Assembly: GCF_009765985.1 (NCBI RefSeq)
Contig: NZ_LMUM01000027.1
Span: 17,049-81,048 of the forward strand
Direction: 5' to 3'
Origin: Acidobacterium sp. S8
GTDB lineage: Bacteria; Acidobacteriota; Terriglobia; Terriglobales; Acidobacteriaceae
Length of the DNA: 64,000 nt
Shown: positions 9,783-17,707 of the stretch, one piece after another
How positions within the stretch are numbered: position 1 is the stretch's first letter
Layout: every line of letters starts with the position of its first letter
Translations under genes and position numbers: made by a program
Notes under the pieces: generated by a model
Databases searched by the model: none
What the model was told of the DNA's origin: nothing
What the model saw: only the letters and a program-made list of their open reading frames with translations

Positions 9783-10217
9783 TTGGTCGCCTCCTTATGG
9801 GATAGACCGCAAGCAGGCGATTGTTCGGCTGTAATCGCAAAAGGTTTTCGCGAACGACAAGCCCCAGAACGGACGGCATTGTTCAGATCAAAAGAGCAGG
9901 AAATATCTGCTGGGCCAGGATGCAGAGATTTGTCCCTCCCAATCGAAATCCGTCTGCAAGTAACAGCAATCGTCCTCGCCGAGGAACTGAGTTTCACTAG
10001 GGCGGCGGACCGCCTCAAAATTACTCAGCCGGCACTCAGTAAACGAATCGTCGAACTCGAAAGCAGAGTCGGCTTCGCGATCTTCAAGAGAGACCACAGG
10101 ACAGTAGAGCTAACGAACGCCGGACAGGTCTTCATCAGGGGTTGCAAAGACTCCTCTGCTTTGCTCGAAAAAGCTGTGAGGCTAGCTTCTGCGACTATCG
10201 ATGATTCTGTCCAATGA
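9783..10217 (+). CDS. LysR-type DNA-binding domain without effector domain
   Basis: Only the LysR helix-turn-helix part is present. FTRAADRLKITQPALSKRIV is the recognition motif, followed by ELESRVG and FKRDHRTVELTNAGQVFI, the usual wing and linker-helix region. The protein then ends after about 95 residues of homology, where a full LysR protein would continue with about 200 residues of substrate-binding domain. The first in-frame start is TTG at 9783; homology begins nearer 9930, where there is another TTG. It is either a truncated remnant beside the mobile element or a stand-alone DNA-binding protein. Confidence 0.6.
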   Translation: MVASLWDRPQAGDCSAVIAKGFRERQAPERTALFRSKEQEISAGPGCRDLSLPIEIRLQVTAIVLAEELSFTRAADRLKITQPALSKRIVELESRVGFAIFKRDHRTVELTNAGQVFIRGCKDSSALLEKAVRLASATIDDSVQ

Positions 10218-10233
10218 CTTTTGGGCTTTCAAT

Positions 10234-10250
10234 TATTCCTCCCAGGAATA
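10234..10250. terminator. Short hairpin after the LysR fragment
   Basis: TATTCCT, CCC, AGGAATA form a perfect 7-bp stem 17 bases after the LysR stop. There is no U tract on the plus strand, so terminator function is uncertain. Confidence 0.3.
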
Positions 10251-10321
10251 AGAGACCCAAGATGTTCATATCAAAGGACGTTCCGTCCATCGCAGCGGTT
10301 TCATCCGGCTCGCAAAGGCTT

Positions 10322-10367
10322 AATAGCGGAGCGCGCTATTCAAACATAGGGCGATATCTTTGAATAG
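10322..10367. repeat. Two overlapping inverted repeats before the relaxase gene (oriT or operator candidate)
   Basis: Stem 1 is AATAGCG at 10322-10328 with CGCTATT at 10334-10340. Stem 2 is CTATTCAAA at 10336-10344 with TTTGAATAG at 10359-10367. The two stems share bases, so they are mutually exclusive structures. They lie 110 bp upstream of the relaxase start. MobF relaxases commonly act at an oriT next to their own gene, and such origins contain inverted repeats near the nick site. Confidence 0.5.
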
Positions 10368-10476
10368 TCGCCAGGACTCAGAGCCGATTGAATCGCCGGT
10401 CATGCTGGTCCGAAGCATTAGCGCAGAGAATCTACCGCACTTGCAATGCGATTTCGAACAGCCGTAGCGTCGCCTT

Positions 10477-13164
10477 ATGTTGACGATTCGGGCGATGACC
10501 GGCAGCGCTGGATATGCACAGAGGCATCTAGAGCATAGCGACTACTTCGATCAGAACCGGACCGTGCAGGGCGAGTGGCATGGACGGGGAGCCGAGCTGC
10601 TCGGACTGAATGGCACGGTAACGCACGAGCAGTTCGAAGCCGTTCGTGAAGGGCTCCATCCTGAGACGGGGGAGTTTCTGCGTCCGCGTCATAGTGCGGA
10701 TCGAACTGCTACTGATGGCGCAGTTGAAAGCAACGCGCGTTCGCTCTACGACTTTACGTTTTCGGCTCCGAAGTCTGTCTCAGTCCAAGCTCTCGTCGGT
10801 GACGATGACAGGCTGCTGGAAGCGCACCGTCACGCCGTGAGCGTGGCTTTGCAGGAAGCAGAGCGCTACGCGGGGACAAGGGTGCGCCTGGACGGAGCGA
10901 ATCATGATCGTCAAACGGGAAATCTCGTCATCGCTGCATACACGCACGACAGCAGCCGTCAGCTTGATCCTCAGCTTCATACACACGCGGTCACCGCAAA
11001 CCTGAGCTACGACGGAGTCGAGGGAAGGTGGAAGGCACTCCAAGCCTCAGGGGTATATGAGCGCCGTGCCTACATCACGGAGGTGTATCGGAATGAGCTG
11101 GCGCGCGAGGTGCGTGGGCTTGGGTACGAGATTGAGAGTCAGCGGAATGCAAAGGGAGTCGATAACGGATTCGAGATTAGAGGCATTTCCAAAGATGTCC
11201 TGGAGCGATACTCACAGCGAAGCGAGCAACGGGACGAATCCATACGGCAGTTTGCGGCGGAGCATGGACGCCAGCCTACGGATAATGAAGTCGCTGTTCT
11301 CGTGCGGGAATCTCGCCCGGACAAGTTGCATGAGATTAGCTCGGCGGAGGTTCACCGATTACAGGTAGATCGCATATCGCCGCAGGAACATGCAAACTTG
11401 CTCGATCTTCGGGAGACATCTATGGAGCACAGCCAACCGCTCGTTCCTGAACGAACATTTGCCGTCCAATCCCTTCAACACGCGGAGGAACATCTCTTTG
11501 AGCGCAAGACCGTCTCCAAAGATCATGAGTTGATGACGGGGGCCTTACGCCACGGCAGGGGAAAGCTCGACCTCGGCGATTTGCGAGGGAGCTATGAGTT
11601 TGAGGTATCGCAGGGCAAGCTGCTTCAGGTCGGCGGCAACGTAGCGACTCAAGCAAGCCTTGAGCGCGAGCGCAGCATGGTTGCTGTCGTCGATCAAGGC
11701 ATTCATCGCTATCCGGCGCTGGGTGGCAGCGATCACTTTGAGCCGAAGGTAAGTCTTCGGTCCGAGCAGCGTCACGCTGCCGAAACGATACTTGCGTCTC
11801 AGGATTTTGCTATCAATCTGCGGGGTGCCGCAGGCACCGGGAAGACGGCAACCTTGCAGGAGATTGATCGCGGCCTCCACGCTGCAGGGCATGAGGTCTT
11901 GGCTGTCGCTCCGACGCGAAGTGCTGTCGAAGAACTACAGAAGGTGGGCTTTGGAAACTCGATGACGGTCTCCCGATTGTTAGAAGACGAGACGGCTCAG
12001 CAAAGGCTTCGGGGCAATGTGCTGATCGTAGACGAGGCGGGCATGATCTCAGGGCGACAGATGGAAGGTCTGCTCGACCTGGCCCGGCGTGAGAATGCGC
12101 GGATTCTTTTCTCAGGTGACACACGCCAGATACAGAGTGTCGAATCCTCTGATGCTCTACGGATTCTGGAGCGCGAATCGCGTATGACGAGTGTTTCCCT
12201 GACGGGCATCCAACGCCAGTCGAACCTCGAATATCGAGACGCTATTGAAACCTTTCGGAAGTCACCCGATCAAGGCTTTGCCAAGCTGCAAGACATGGGA
12301 GCCGTGCGTGAGGTGCCTTACACGGAGCGAGCGCAAGCTGTGGGCGACGTGTATCGAGAGCTGACCGCAGTGCAGAACCGCAAGGTGCTCGTCGTTGCTC
12401 CGACGCATGAAGAGATCGGCAGAGTGACGCAAGCTATCCGTGAAGATCTCAAGCAAAGAGCCGTTCTGGGTGACGGCGAGACGCTGCACCGCCATATTCC
12501 TTTGCAGTGGACGGAGGCACAGAAGAAGGACATCTCGAACTATCAGCCCGATCAGGTGTTGGTGTTTCACCGCGCCTCACATGGAATTGAGAAGCATGAG
12601 GCGCTGACCGTGACAAACGTATCCGGCTCCAGCATTCAAACGCTGAACGAACGTGGTGAGGAGAAGTTTGTCAGTCTGACGCAAGCAAGATCGTTCTCTG
12701 TGCATGAGCGTATGGAGATTGAAGTCGCTGCTGGAGACAAACTCCTGATGATGGGCAATCGCAAAGAACCAGGATTTCGAGCGACGAACGGAGAGCTGAC
12801 GACCGTCCGGAGTGTAGAGCGCGGCATCATCAACTTAGAAGACGGTCGAAGCGTACCAGCAAACTATCGTGAGTTCACGCATGGGTACGCTGTCACGGCG
12901 CACCGGAGCCAAGGCAAGACGGTCGATCACGTCATCGTCTCAGCAGACGTGATGAAGCAAGAGTTGTTTTACGTGGCAGCATCGCGCGGTCGTGAGGGCA
13001 TTTCTATCGTCACGTCAGATGTAGAGCGCCTGGGCGAATCACTGGGAGTCTCGATGGCGCGTCCGTCTGCGATGGAACTTGCGAACGACATAGCCCAGCA
13101 AAAGATGTCGCCCAAGGATGACATCAGGCACGAGATCAGTTTCGAGATGGGATTGAGTCTGTGA
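10477..13164 (+). CDS. MobF-family conjugative relaxase-helicase (TrwC/TraA type)
   Basis: This 895-residue protein would nick the transferred strand at oriT, stay bound through a tyrosine, and unwind DNA. The N-terminal relaxase domain (about 1-300) has candidate tyrosines at Y14 and Y24 and a three-histidine metal site formed by H157, H168 and H170 (QLHTHAVTAN). The C-terminal half is an SF1 helicase: Walker A GAAGTGKT at 450-457, Walker B VDEAGMI, and the motif VI-like TAHRSQGKTVDHV, ending with VAASRGREG. Length fits the family's shorter members. It has no neighbouring TraD/TrwB or T4SS genes. A decayed second copy of the family lies at 43.7-44.2 kb. Confidence 0.9.
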   Translation: MLTIRAMTGSAGYAQRHLEHSDYFDQNRTVQGEWHGRGAELLGLNGTVTHEQFEAVREGLHPETGEFLRPRHSADRTATDGAVESNARSLYDFTFSAPKSVSVQALVGDDDRLLEAHRHAVSVALQEAERYAGTRVRLDGANHDRQTGNLVIAAYTHDSSRQLDPQLHTHAVTANLSYDGVEGRWKALQASGVYERRAYITEVYRNELAREVRGLGYEIESQRNAKGVDNGFEIRGISKDVLERYSQRSEQRDESIRQFAAEHGRQPTDNEVAVLVRESRPDKLHEISSAEVHRLQVDRISPQEHANLLDLRETSMEHSQPLVPERTFAVQSLQHAEEHLFERKTVSKDHELMTGALRHGRGKLDLGDLRGSYEFEVSQGKLLQVGGNVATQASLERERSMVAVVDQGIHRYPALGGSDHFEPKVSLRSEQRHAAETILASQDFAINLRGAAGTGKTATLQEIDRGLHAAGHEVLAVAPTRSAVEELQKVGFGNSMTVSRLLEDETAQQRLRGNVLIVDEAGMISGRQMEGLLDLARRENARILFSGDTRQIQSVESSDALRILERESRMTSVSLTGIQRQSNLEYRDAIETFRKSPDQGFAKLQDMGAVREVPYTERAQAVGDVYRELTAVQNRKVLVVAPTHEEIGRVTQAIREDLKQRAVLGDGETLHRHIPLQWTEAQKKDISNYQPDQVLVFHRASHGIEKHEALTVTNVSGSSIQTLNERGEEKFVSLTQARSFSVHERMEIEVAAGDKLLMMGNRKEPGFRATNGELTTVRSVERGIINLEDGRSVPANYREFTHGYAVTAHRSQGKTVDHVIVSADVMKQELFYVAASRGREGISIVTSDVERLGESLGVSMARPSAMELANDIAQQKMSPKDDIRHEISFEMGLSL

Positions 13165-13316
13165 TGTTCTCGCGCAGAAATTATTTTCGTGTAACGCCTC
13201 GCGATGCTGAGCAACACATTGCGCTCGTGTGCAACTCTGAGTAATTCATTGCTCTCCGCAGCCCTCTGGACAAGCATCGCACTTGGCCGCATTGTGGACA
13301 TAGGGAGTCAAGAGCC

Positions 13317-13547
13317 ATGTCCAATCCTTCCATATCTAACGGGGCTTTTTTGAATACTGACGAAGCAGCCGCGATGCTGGGTGTCCATCCGAAGACATTG
13401 CAGCGACTGGCACGTTCAGGGCGCATCACTGCTTACCGGGTTGGCAAGCTATGGAGATTCCAGGCCCGGGACTTGTGTGCCGATGTTGCCGTGCGGGTCG
13501 TGCCTCTTGATCGGCTCTACGACCATGTCGCTCCGATGAGCATTTGA
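13317..13547 (+). CDS. Excisionase-like MerR-type DNA-binding protein, copy 1
   Basis: A 76-residue protein with the HTH_17/excisionase fold: LNTDEAAAMLGVHPKTLQRL, then ARSGRITAYRVGKLWRFQ, then ARDL. Such proteins direct excision by a tyrosine integrase or bind an operator. It is nearly identical over its core to the protein at 15214-15459, which directly precedes the integrase. It follows the relaxase gene by 153 bp. It could be a recombination directionality factor or a small repressor. Confidence 0.75.
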   Translation: MSNPSISNGAFLNTDEAAAMLGVHPKTLQRLARSGRITAYRVGKLWRFQARDLCADVAVRVVPLDRLYDHVAPMSI

Positions 13548-13573
13548 ATCTCAGGTCGTTCCGACTGCCGTAA

Positions 13574-14770
13574 TCAGACTTGTGGATACAGCCTTGGGAA
13601 AAGTTCTTCTAGTGCGCTCTCTGGGAAACGAAGTGAGACTGGACCCTTCGGGGTAGAGGACGCTAGCAATCCAAGCTCTGTCACGTCAGCAAGAACGCGA
13701 CGTGCGGTGCGTTCTGGAAGGCCAGTGATGCGGGCAATCTCTCCCCGCTCAAACTCTCCCCGCATAAGCGCCTCTTCCAAGAGAGCTGCAGCTTGAGGTT
13801 TTAGAGTGCGGCTTCTTTCAACAAGCGTCTTAAGCCTTTGCCTCAATTCATTCAGGTCGAACAGTCCAGACATGAACTGAACTTGATCCAGGCAGACCTG
13901 AAGAAACCAGAGCACAAAGCTTTTCAATGCCTTTAGAGAGAGATTCCCTCGTCCGTCGAAGTCTCCCTGTCGTGGCATATCTGCCATGTCCATCACGCTT
14001 TTGTACTCGCCTCGGCTCTCAAGGCCTCGTGCGAGTCCACGCGAGATCGACCACAACCCATGCGCTCCGATGCCGGTCTGATGTGCCATTGCGTGGCTCA
14101 TCAAACGGCTCACACGCCCGTTCCCATCAGGGAATGGATGGATGTAGTTCAGACGGTGGTGCGCGGCTGGGATGGCCATAATGCGGCTAGCGGTTCCAAG
14201 TTGCAAGAGGCTGTATCGCTGCTCAAAATACTGCATGAAGTCCGCCACGCGCTCGCTGGAAGGCGGAAGATGACGACCCACAGCATTATCGTGTTCGGGC
14301 CGCGAACGCCATTGGCCTGGGGCCATCACGATTTCTCGCGATTCGTTCTTGAGGGTGAGCATTGCGCGGGGAGCATCCCGATAAAACTCGTTGTGAATCC
14401 ACTGAATGAATCCGGCGGATGTCGCGGGGGGCAGAGTACCCAAGAGAAACATTCGGTCTATTTCTGTCTGAACCCTGACATGCGCCGCCGCTTCGATTTG
14501 CAGGTTGCGGCGTTCTTCATTCTGATCCAACTCACCCGAGAGGGCGCGTTCAATGTCGCGTGGCCGCGTATTGTGACCTTCGATCAGATTGCTGTAATAG
14601 GTATTCATGATGCGTACCGCATCGGCCAAGTTTGCGGCTGTTACAGGATGCAAAAATTTACCGAGGACGGATACGGTTGCCGTCAGATCTGCAACTACGT
14701 CGGCGATAGCTGACGAGGGTTCATCGATCAGGGCTGGTTCGATTCGACTTGGAATCTCAATATCCGACAT
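13574..14770 (-). CDS. Fic-family AMP-transferase, class II
   Basis: A 398-residue Fic protein that would transfer AMP (or another nucleotide part) to target proteins. The catalytic loop [12 protein letters not shown] is complete, with the preceding HHRLNYI. An N-terminal inhibitory helix is visible as SNLIEGH at residues 60-66, which fits [S/T]xxxE[G/N]; E64 would block ATP binding, the class II auto-inhibition. The C-terminus has a winged-helix segment ([20 protein letters not shown]), so it may bind DNA and regulate itself. It is transcribed against the element's other genes. Direct repeats lie in its upstream region. It could be a toxin or addiction module without a separate antitoxin. 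Confidence 0.9.
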   Translation of the reverse strand: MSDIEIPSRIEPALIDEPSSAIADVVADLTATVSVLGKFLHPVTAANLADAVRIMNTYYSNLIEGHNTRPRDIERALSGELDQNEERRNLQIEAAAHVRVQTEIDRMFLLGTLPPATSAGFIQWIHNEFYRDAPRAMLTLKNESREIVMAPGQWRSRPEHDNAVGRHLPPSSERVADFMQYFEQRYSLLQLGTASRIMAIPAAHHRLNYIHPFPDGNGRVSRLMSHAMAHQTGIGAHGLWSISRGLARGLESRGEYKSVMDMADMPRQGDFDGRGNLSLKALKSFVLWFLQVCLDQVQFMSGLFDLNELRQRLKTLVERSRTLKPQAAALLEEALMRGEFERGEIARITGLPERTARRVLADVTELGLLASSTPKGPVSLRFPESALEELFPRLYPQV

Positions 14771-14836
14771 GGGTTTAGTTGGCCGAACTTATACAGGGGA
14801 AATATCACGTATCCACTGATGATACGCCACAACATA

Positions 14837-14888
14837 GGCCAATGTTGGCCGATGATGTGGCCGATGTTGGTCGATGTTGGTCAATCTC
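14837..14888. repeat. Five tandem 10-bp repeats upstream of fic
   Basis: The units are GGCCAATGTT, GGCCGATGAT, GGCCGATGTT, GGTCGATGTT and GGTCAATCTC, in register except for a 2-base insert after the second. They start 67 bp upstream of the Fic start codon, and another TTGGCCGA lies at about 14780. A 10-bp period puts every unit on the same DNA face, as expected for cooperative binding of a repressor. The winged-helix tail of Fic is a natural candidate, by inference. Confidence 0.65.
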
Positions 14889-15213
14889 AAACATACGGAG
14901 AGAAGCTAGCTGAGATCAGTTGTCGGCTGGTGCGTTGTGGAGAATGGCAGGAGCGTTGAGCGCTAAGTTTACGTGATAAGGGCACCACCCCAAGATCAGC
15001 GCCTTCGACGACCGTTCGCGGCCCACGGCAAACTATTTTTTGCCAGTTTTCCACAGGCATATCGTGTCCGTAGAGTTCCCAAGAATTCCTTAGAAGACAC
15101 TGCAACGACAATACGGGCCTTAGACTCCGAAAGACCTCTGCCGTAACCGCCTTGTCGGCCCATAGACAAACCCAAACGCATGTTCCATCGTGTGTTCAGG
15201 AGGCGTACGAGCC

Positions 15214-15459
15214 ATGTCCGAATTCAAGTTTGTTTCTGAACCGTTCCTGGATAGCGATCAAGCCGCCGCTATCCTTCGCATTCACCCTAAGACCCTTCAA
15301 CGCCTTGCGCGGTGCGGTCGTGTCACCGGCTACCGCGTTGGGAAGCTGTGGCGATTTCACGCCTCCGACCTCGAAGGCCGCAACGATAGCTTCTCTTCCA
15401 CACTCGACTCCGGCACTGCCGAGCGGTACGCTTTAAGTACCACTTGTGCCCGCAACTAA
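15214..15459 (+). CDS. Excisionase-like MerR-type DNA-binding protein, copy 2
   Basis: An 81-residue protein with the same fold as the one at 13317: LDSDQAAAILRIHPKTLQRL, then ARCGRVTGYRVGKLWRFH. CAGGAGG lies 10 nt before the ATG at 15214, which decides this start over the ATG at 15190. The integrase starts only 15 nt after its stop, so the two are probably co-transcribed. That pairing makes this copy the better excisionase candidate for the element. Confidence 0.8.
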   Translation: MSEFKFVSEPFLDSDQAAAILRIHPKTLQRLARCGRVTGYRVGKLWRFHASDLEGRNDSFSSTLDSGTAERYALSTTCARN

Positions 15460-15474
15460 ACAGGAGGAATATCC

Positions 15475-16656
15475 ATGTTTGTTCGGTCACGATTTCAATA
15501 TGGCAGTCTGCGGCTACGGAAGCGCGAACGGAGTACCGACGTGTGGGAGTTTCGTTATTACGAGACCAGCCCGGTTGGCAAACGGATCAGGCAGAGCGTC
15601 ATCCTTGGGGATCAGGCTCTCTACCGGACCGAGGCCGACGCACGGAAGGCAACGCAAGCTCTTCTCATGCGGCTCAACGACGAAGCTCCACGCGCTGAGA
15701 TGGAAGCTCCGACGTTCGGGGCTCTGCTCGATAGGTATATCGAGCATGAGTTGCCAGAGCGACACTCGACTCAGAGGTCGCATCTCTCGAATATTCGGAA
15801 ACACATCAGGCCGCGTTGGAGCGATCAACCGATTAACAGGATGAAGCCGATGGCGATGGAGCAGTGGCTGCGCGATCTGCCGCTTGCACCCAAGTCAAAG
15901 GTTCACATCCGAAGCTTGATGCACCTGGTTATGAAGTGCGCGGAACGATGGGGAGTCATAGAGATTGGCAAGAACCCCGTTGCTCTAGTGCGCGTTAAGA
16001 ACGCAAGCAAGCGGCTGAAGCGGCCCCAGATCCTCGAAGTGGCTCAGTTCTTCGAGATGCTCAAGCATCTCGCGGAGCCGTACCGAACCATGGTGATGGT
16101 GGCGCAATGTACGGGACTTCGCATCAGCGAAATCCTTGGCCTGCAGTGGGGCGACTTCGATTTTGAAGCGCACACCTTCATGGTTCAGCGCAGCGTTGTC
16201 AGCGGAAGGGTAGATGCGGTGAAGACGGAATATTCAAAGGACTACGTTCCGCTCGATCCGCGTCTGGAAGGACTGCTGTTGGAATGGCGGACCTTCAGCG
16301 CATATCCCAGCGATGCAGATTGGGTTTTCGCCAATCCGCAGACCGGGAAGCCCTTTCACCAGGAAAGCCTCAAGAAGCATCAGCTGCACCGGGTTGCCGA
16401 ACTCATCGGCCTGCCGGACGGGATCGGATGGCACACGTTCCGCCACACCTACCGTTCGTGGCTGGACGAGACCGGCGCTCCTATGAAGGTGCAACAAGAG
16501 CTGATGCGACACGCCTCGATCCAGACGACGATGAACATCTACGGACGGGCGATGAACGATTCCAAGCGCAAAGCCAACAGCCAAGTCGTTGGGCTGGCAT
16601 TCGGCGAATCGATGGAATCGAGAAGGGAGGGATTAAGCACAACAGCCCTTCAGTAG
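15475..16656 (+). CDS. Tyrosine-type site-specific integrase
   Basis: A 393-residue phage-type integrase. It has an N-terminal arm-binding part (RFQYGSLRLRKRERSTD), a SAM-like core-binding domain (about 75-165) and a catalytic domain. Catalytic residues are R216 in TGLRISE, H320 and R323 in HTFRHTY, H346, and the nucleophile Y356 in MNIYGRAM. The Lys of the beta-hairpin is probably K243 or close by. AGGAGG precedes the start. The gene points toward the initiator tRNA gene 85 bp downstream, which is its likely target. The N-terminal sequence resembles a short remnant at 45109. Confidence 0.93.
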   Translation: MFVRSRFQYGSLRLRKRERSTDVWEFRYYETSPVGKRIRQSVILGDQALYRTEADARKATQALLMRLNDEAPRAEMEAPTFGALLDRYIEHELPERHSTQRSHLSNIRKHIRPRWSDQPINRMKPMAMEQWLRDLPLAPKSKVHIRSLMHLVMKCAERWGVIEIGKNPVALVRVKNASKRLKRPQILEVAQFFEMLKHLAEPYRTMVMVAQCTGLRISEILGLQWGDFDFEAHTFMVQRSVVSGRVDAVKTEYSKDYVPLDPRLEGLLLEWRTFSAYPSDADWVFANPQTGKPFHQESLKKHQLHRVAELIGLPDGIGWHTFRHTYRSWLDETGAPMKVQQELMRHASIQTTMNIYGRAMNDSKRKANSQVVGLAFGESMESRREGLSTTALQ

Positions 16657-16741
16657 AAGGGCTGAATCAGTGGCCATTTCCGATTGGGGGATAATGGGGA
16701 CTTAATTGGGTTTTTCGTTTCTCGTAACTGCTTGATTTGAT

Positions 16742-16818
<77 letters not shown>

Positions 16819-16996
16819 ATCTGATATTAACAATCCATTGCGGGTAGGTCAAACGGCGCAAGTTATGCGCCAACCGTGCTGAAGTTGTTTTTTGTGATCA
16901 CCATAGAGCCTCATTTCAAGAAGGGCGGTTCTGGGGGCGCTTATTTTGCTTTCAATTCAGGAGCAATCGCCAATTAGCGGCATAATCTTCGATGGG

Positions 16997-17707
16997 TTAG
17001 TAAATTGGTTTTGGGACTGGATCATATGCGCTGCCGAATTTGTTGTCGTGGTTGGCGAGAGCGGGTATCGGAATTTTTATTTGTCCAAGATCAACGGGCC
17101 GGCCAGATAAATGCACATTTCTATTCAATCCGCTGAGAATCGATGGTGGTACGCTTTCGATCCAGACGTGCAATCGGTAATCACCGGCCGGAATGTCGGG
17201 AAGCACAAACGCATCGTTCGCGGCCGCAATTGCAAAGAAAGGAGTAGATAGCGTCAAAACGACAGCGCTCATTTCCGGATGAATGTTGCAGAAAATATAT
17301 GAAATACCTTCACGCGGGAAAACGACCGATTTGCTGGAACCCGCTTCATAAAGCCCGAGGTCAAAACGCTTGCCATCAAAAAGTGAGAAGACATTGTGAA
17401 AGAAAGGATCGCCGTTGGGAAACTCGACACTGCTGCCCGTAGGGATAACCTGAAGGTGTGGAATAAACGTACGGTTTTTCTGTTGAAGGGTGTAATGTCC
17501 ATGAGGAAGAAACGGGGGCGAATCGGTTCCGGCCAACGGTTCGAGCCAAATGACCGCAGGTACAAAGCGCTGCTTTCCGGCTGTAGAGGGAATGATACGC
17601 AGACGTAATTCTGAGGTTGTTTCGGCAACACGAATCTGCGCGCATAGCATCTGCAACGCCAGAGCCGCGACGCAGAATAGCCATTTGCCAAATCGCTTTC
17701 TGCTCAT
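16997..17707 (-). CDS. Secreted cupredoxin-domain protein with prealbumin-like tail
   Basis: A 236-residue periplasmic protein with a signal peptide (WLFCVAALALQMLCA). The central part has type 1 copper ligands: His in DPFFHNVFS, then Cys, His and Met in FCNIHPEMSAVV. The C-terminal 80 residues read like a carboxypeptidase-regulatory or transthyretin-like fold (DIPAGDYRLHVWIES). Similar proteins are often annotated as methylamine-utilization plastocyanin-like. Its ATG overlaps the stop of the porin-like gene, so it is the last gene of a four-gene operon. Probable role: periplasmic electron carrier or copper sensor. Confidence 0.75.
   Translation of the reverse strand: MSRKRFGKWLFCVAALALQMLCAQIRVAETTSELRLRIIPSTAGKQRFVPAVIWLEPLAGTDSPPFLPHGHYTLQQKNRTFIPHLQVIPTGSSVEFPNGDPFFHNVFSLFDGKRFDLGLYEAGSSKSVVFPREGISYIFCNIHPEMSAVVLTLSTPFFAIAAANDAFVLPDIPAGDYRLHVWIESVPPSILSGLNRNVHLSGRPVDLGQIKIPIPALANHDNKFGSAYDPVPKPIY

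Larger units (their letters stand above)
10322..16741. mobile_element. Integrated mobilizable element at tRNA-fMet
   Basis: The segment contains a MobF relaxase, two excisionase-like proteins, a Fic protein and a tyrosine integrase whose gene ends 85 bp from the 3' end of an initiator tRNA gene. Integrases often target tRNA 3' ends, so the right attachment site is probably at about 16741-16760. No coupling protein or type IV secretion gene is present, so it would be mobilizable but not self-transmissible. I did not find a duplicated tRNA 3' end on the left, so the left boundary is approximate and the element may be decayed. Confidence 0.55.

Noticed and set aside
14060..14713. 217-residue plus-strand frame
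   Set aside because: Antisense of the Fic gene, whose motifs are complete.
14837..14888. CRISPR array
   Set aside because: Repeats are 10 bp, directly tandem and without spacers; no cas gene is present.
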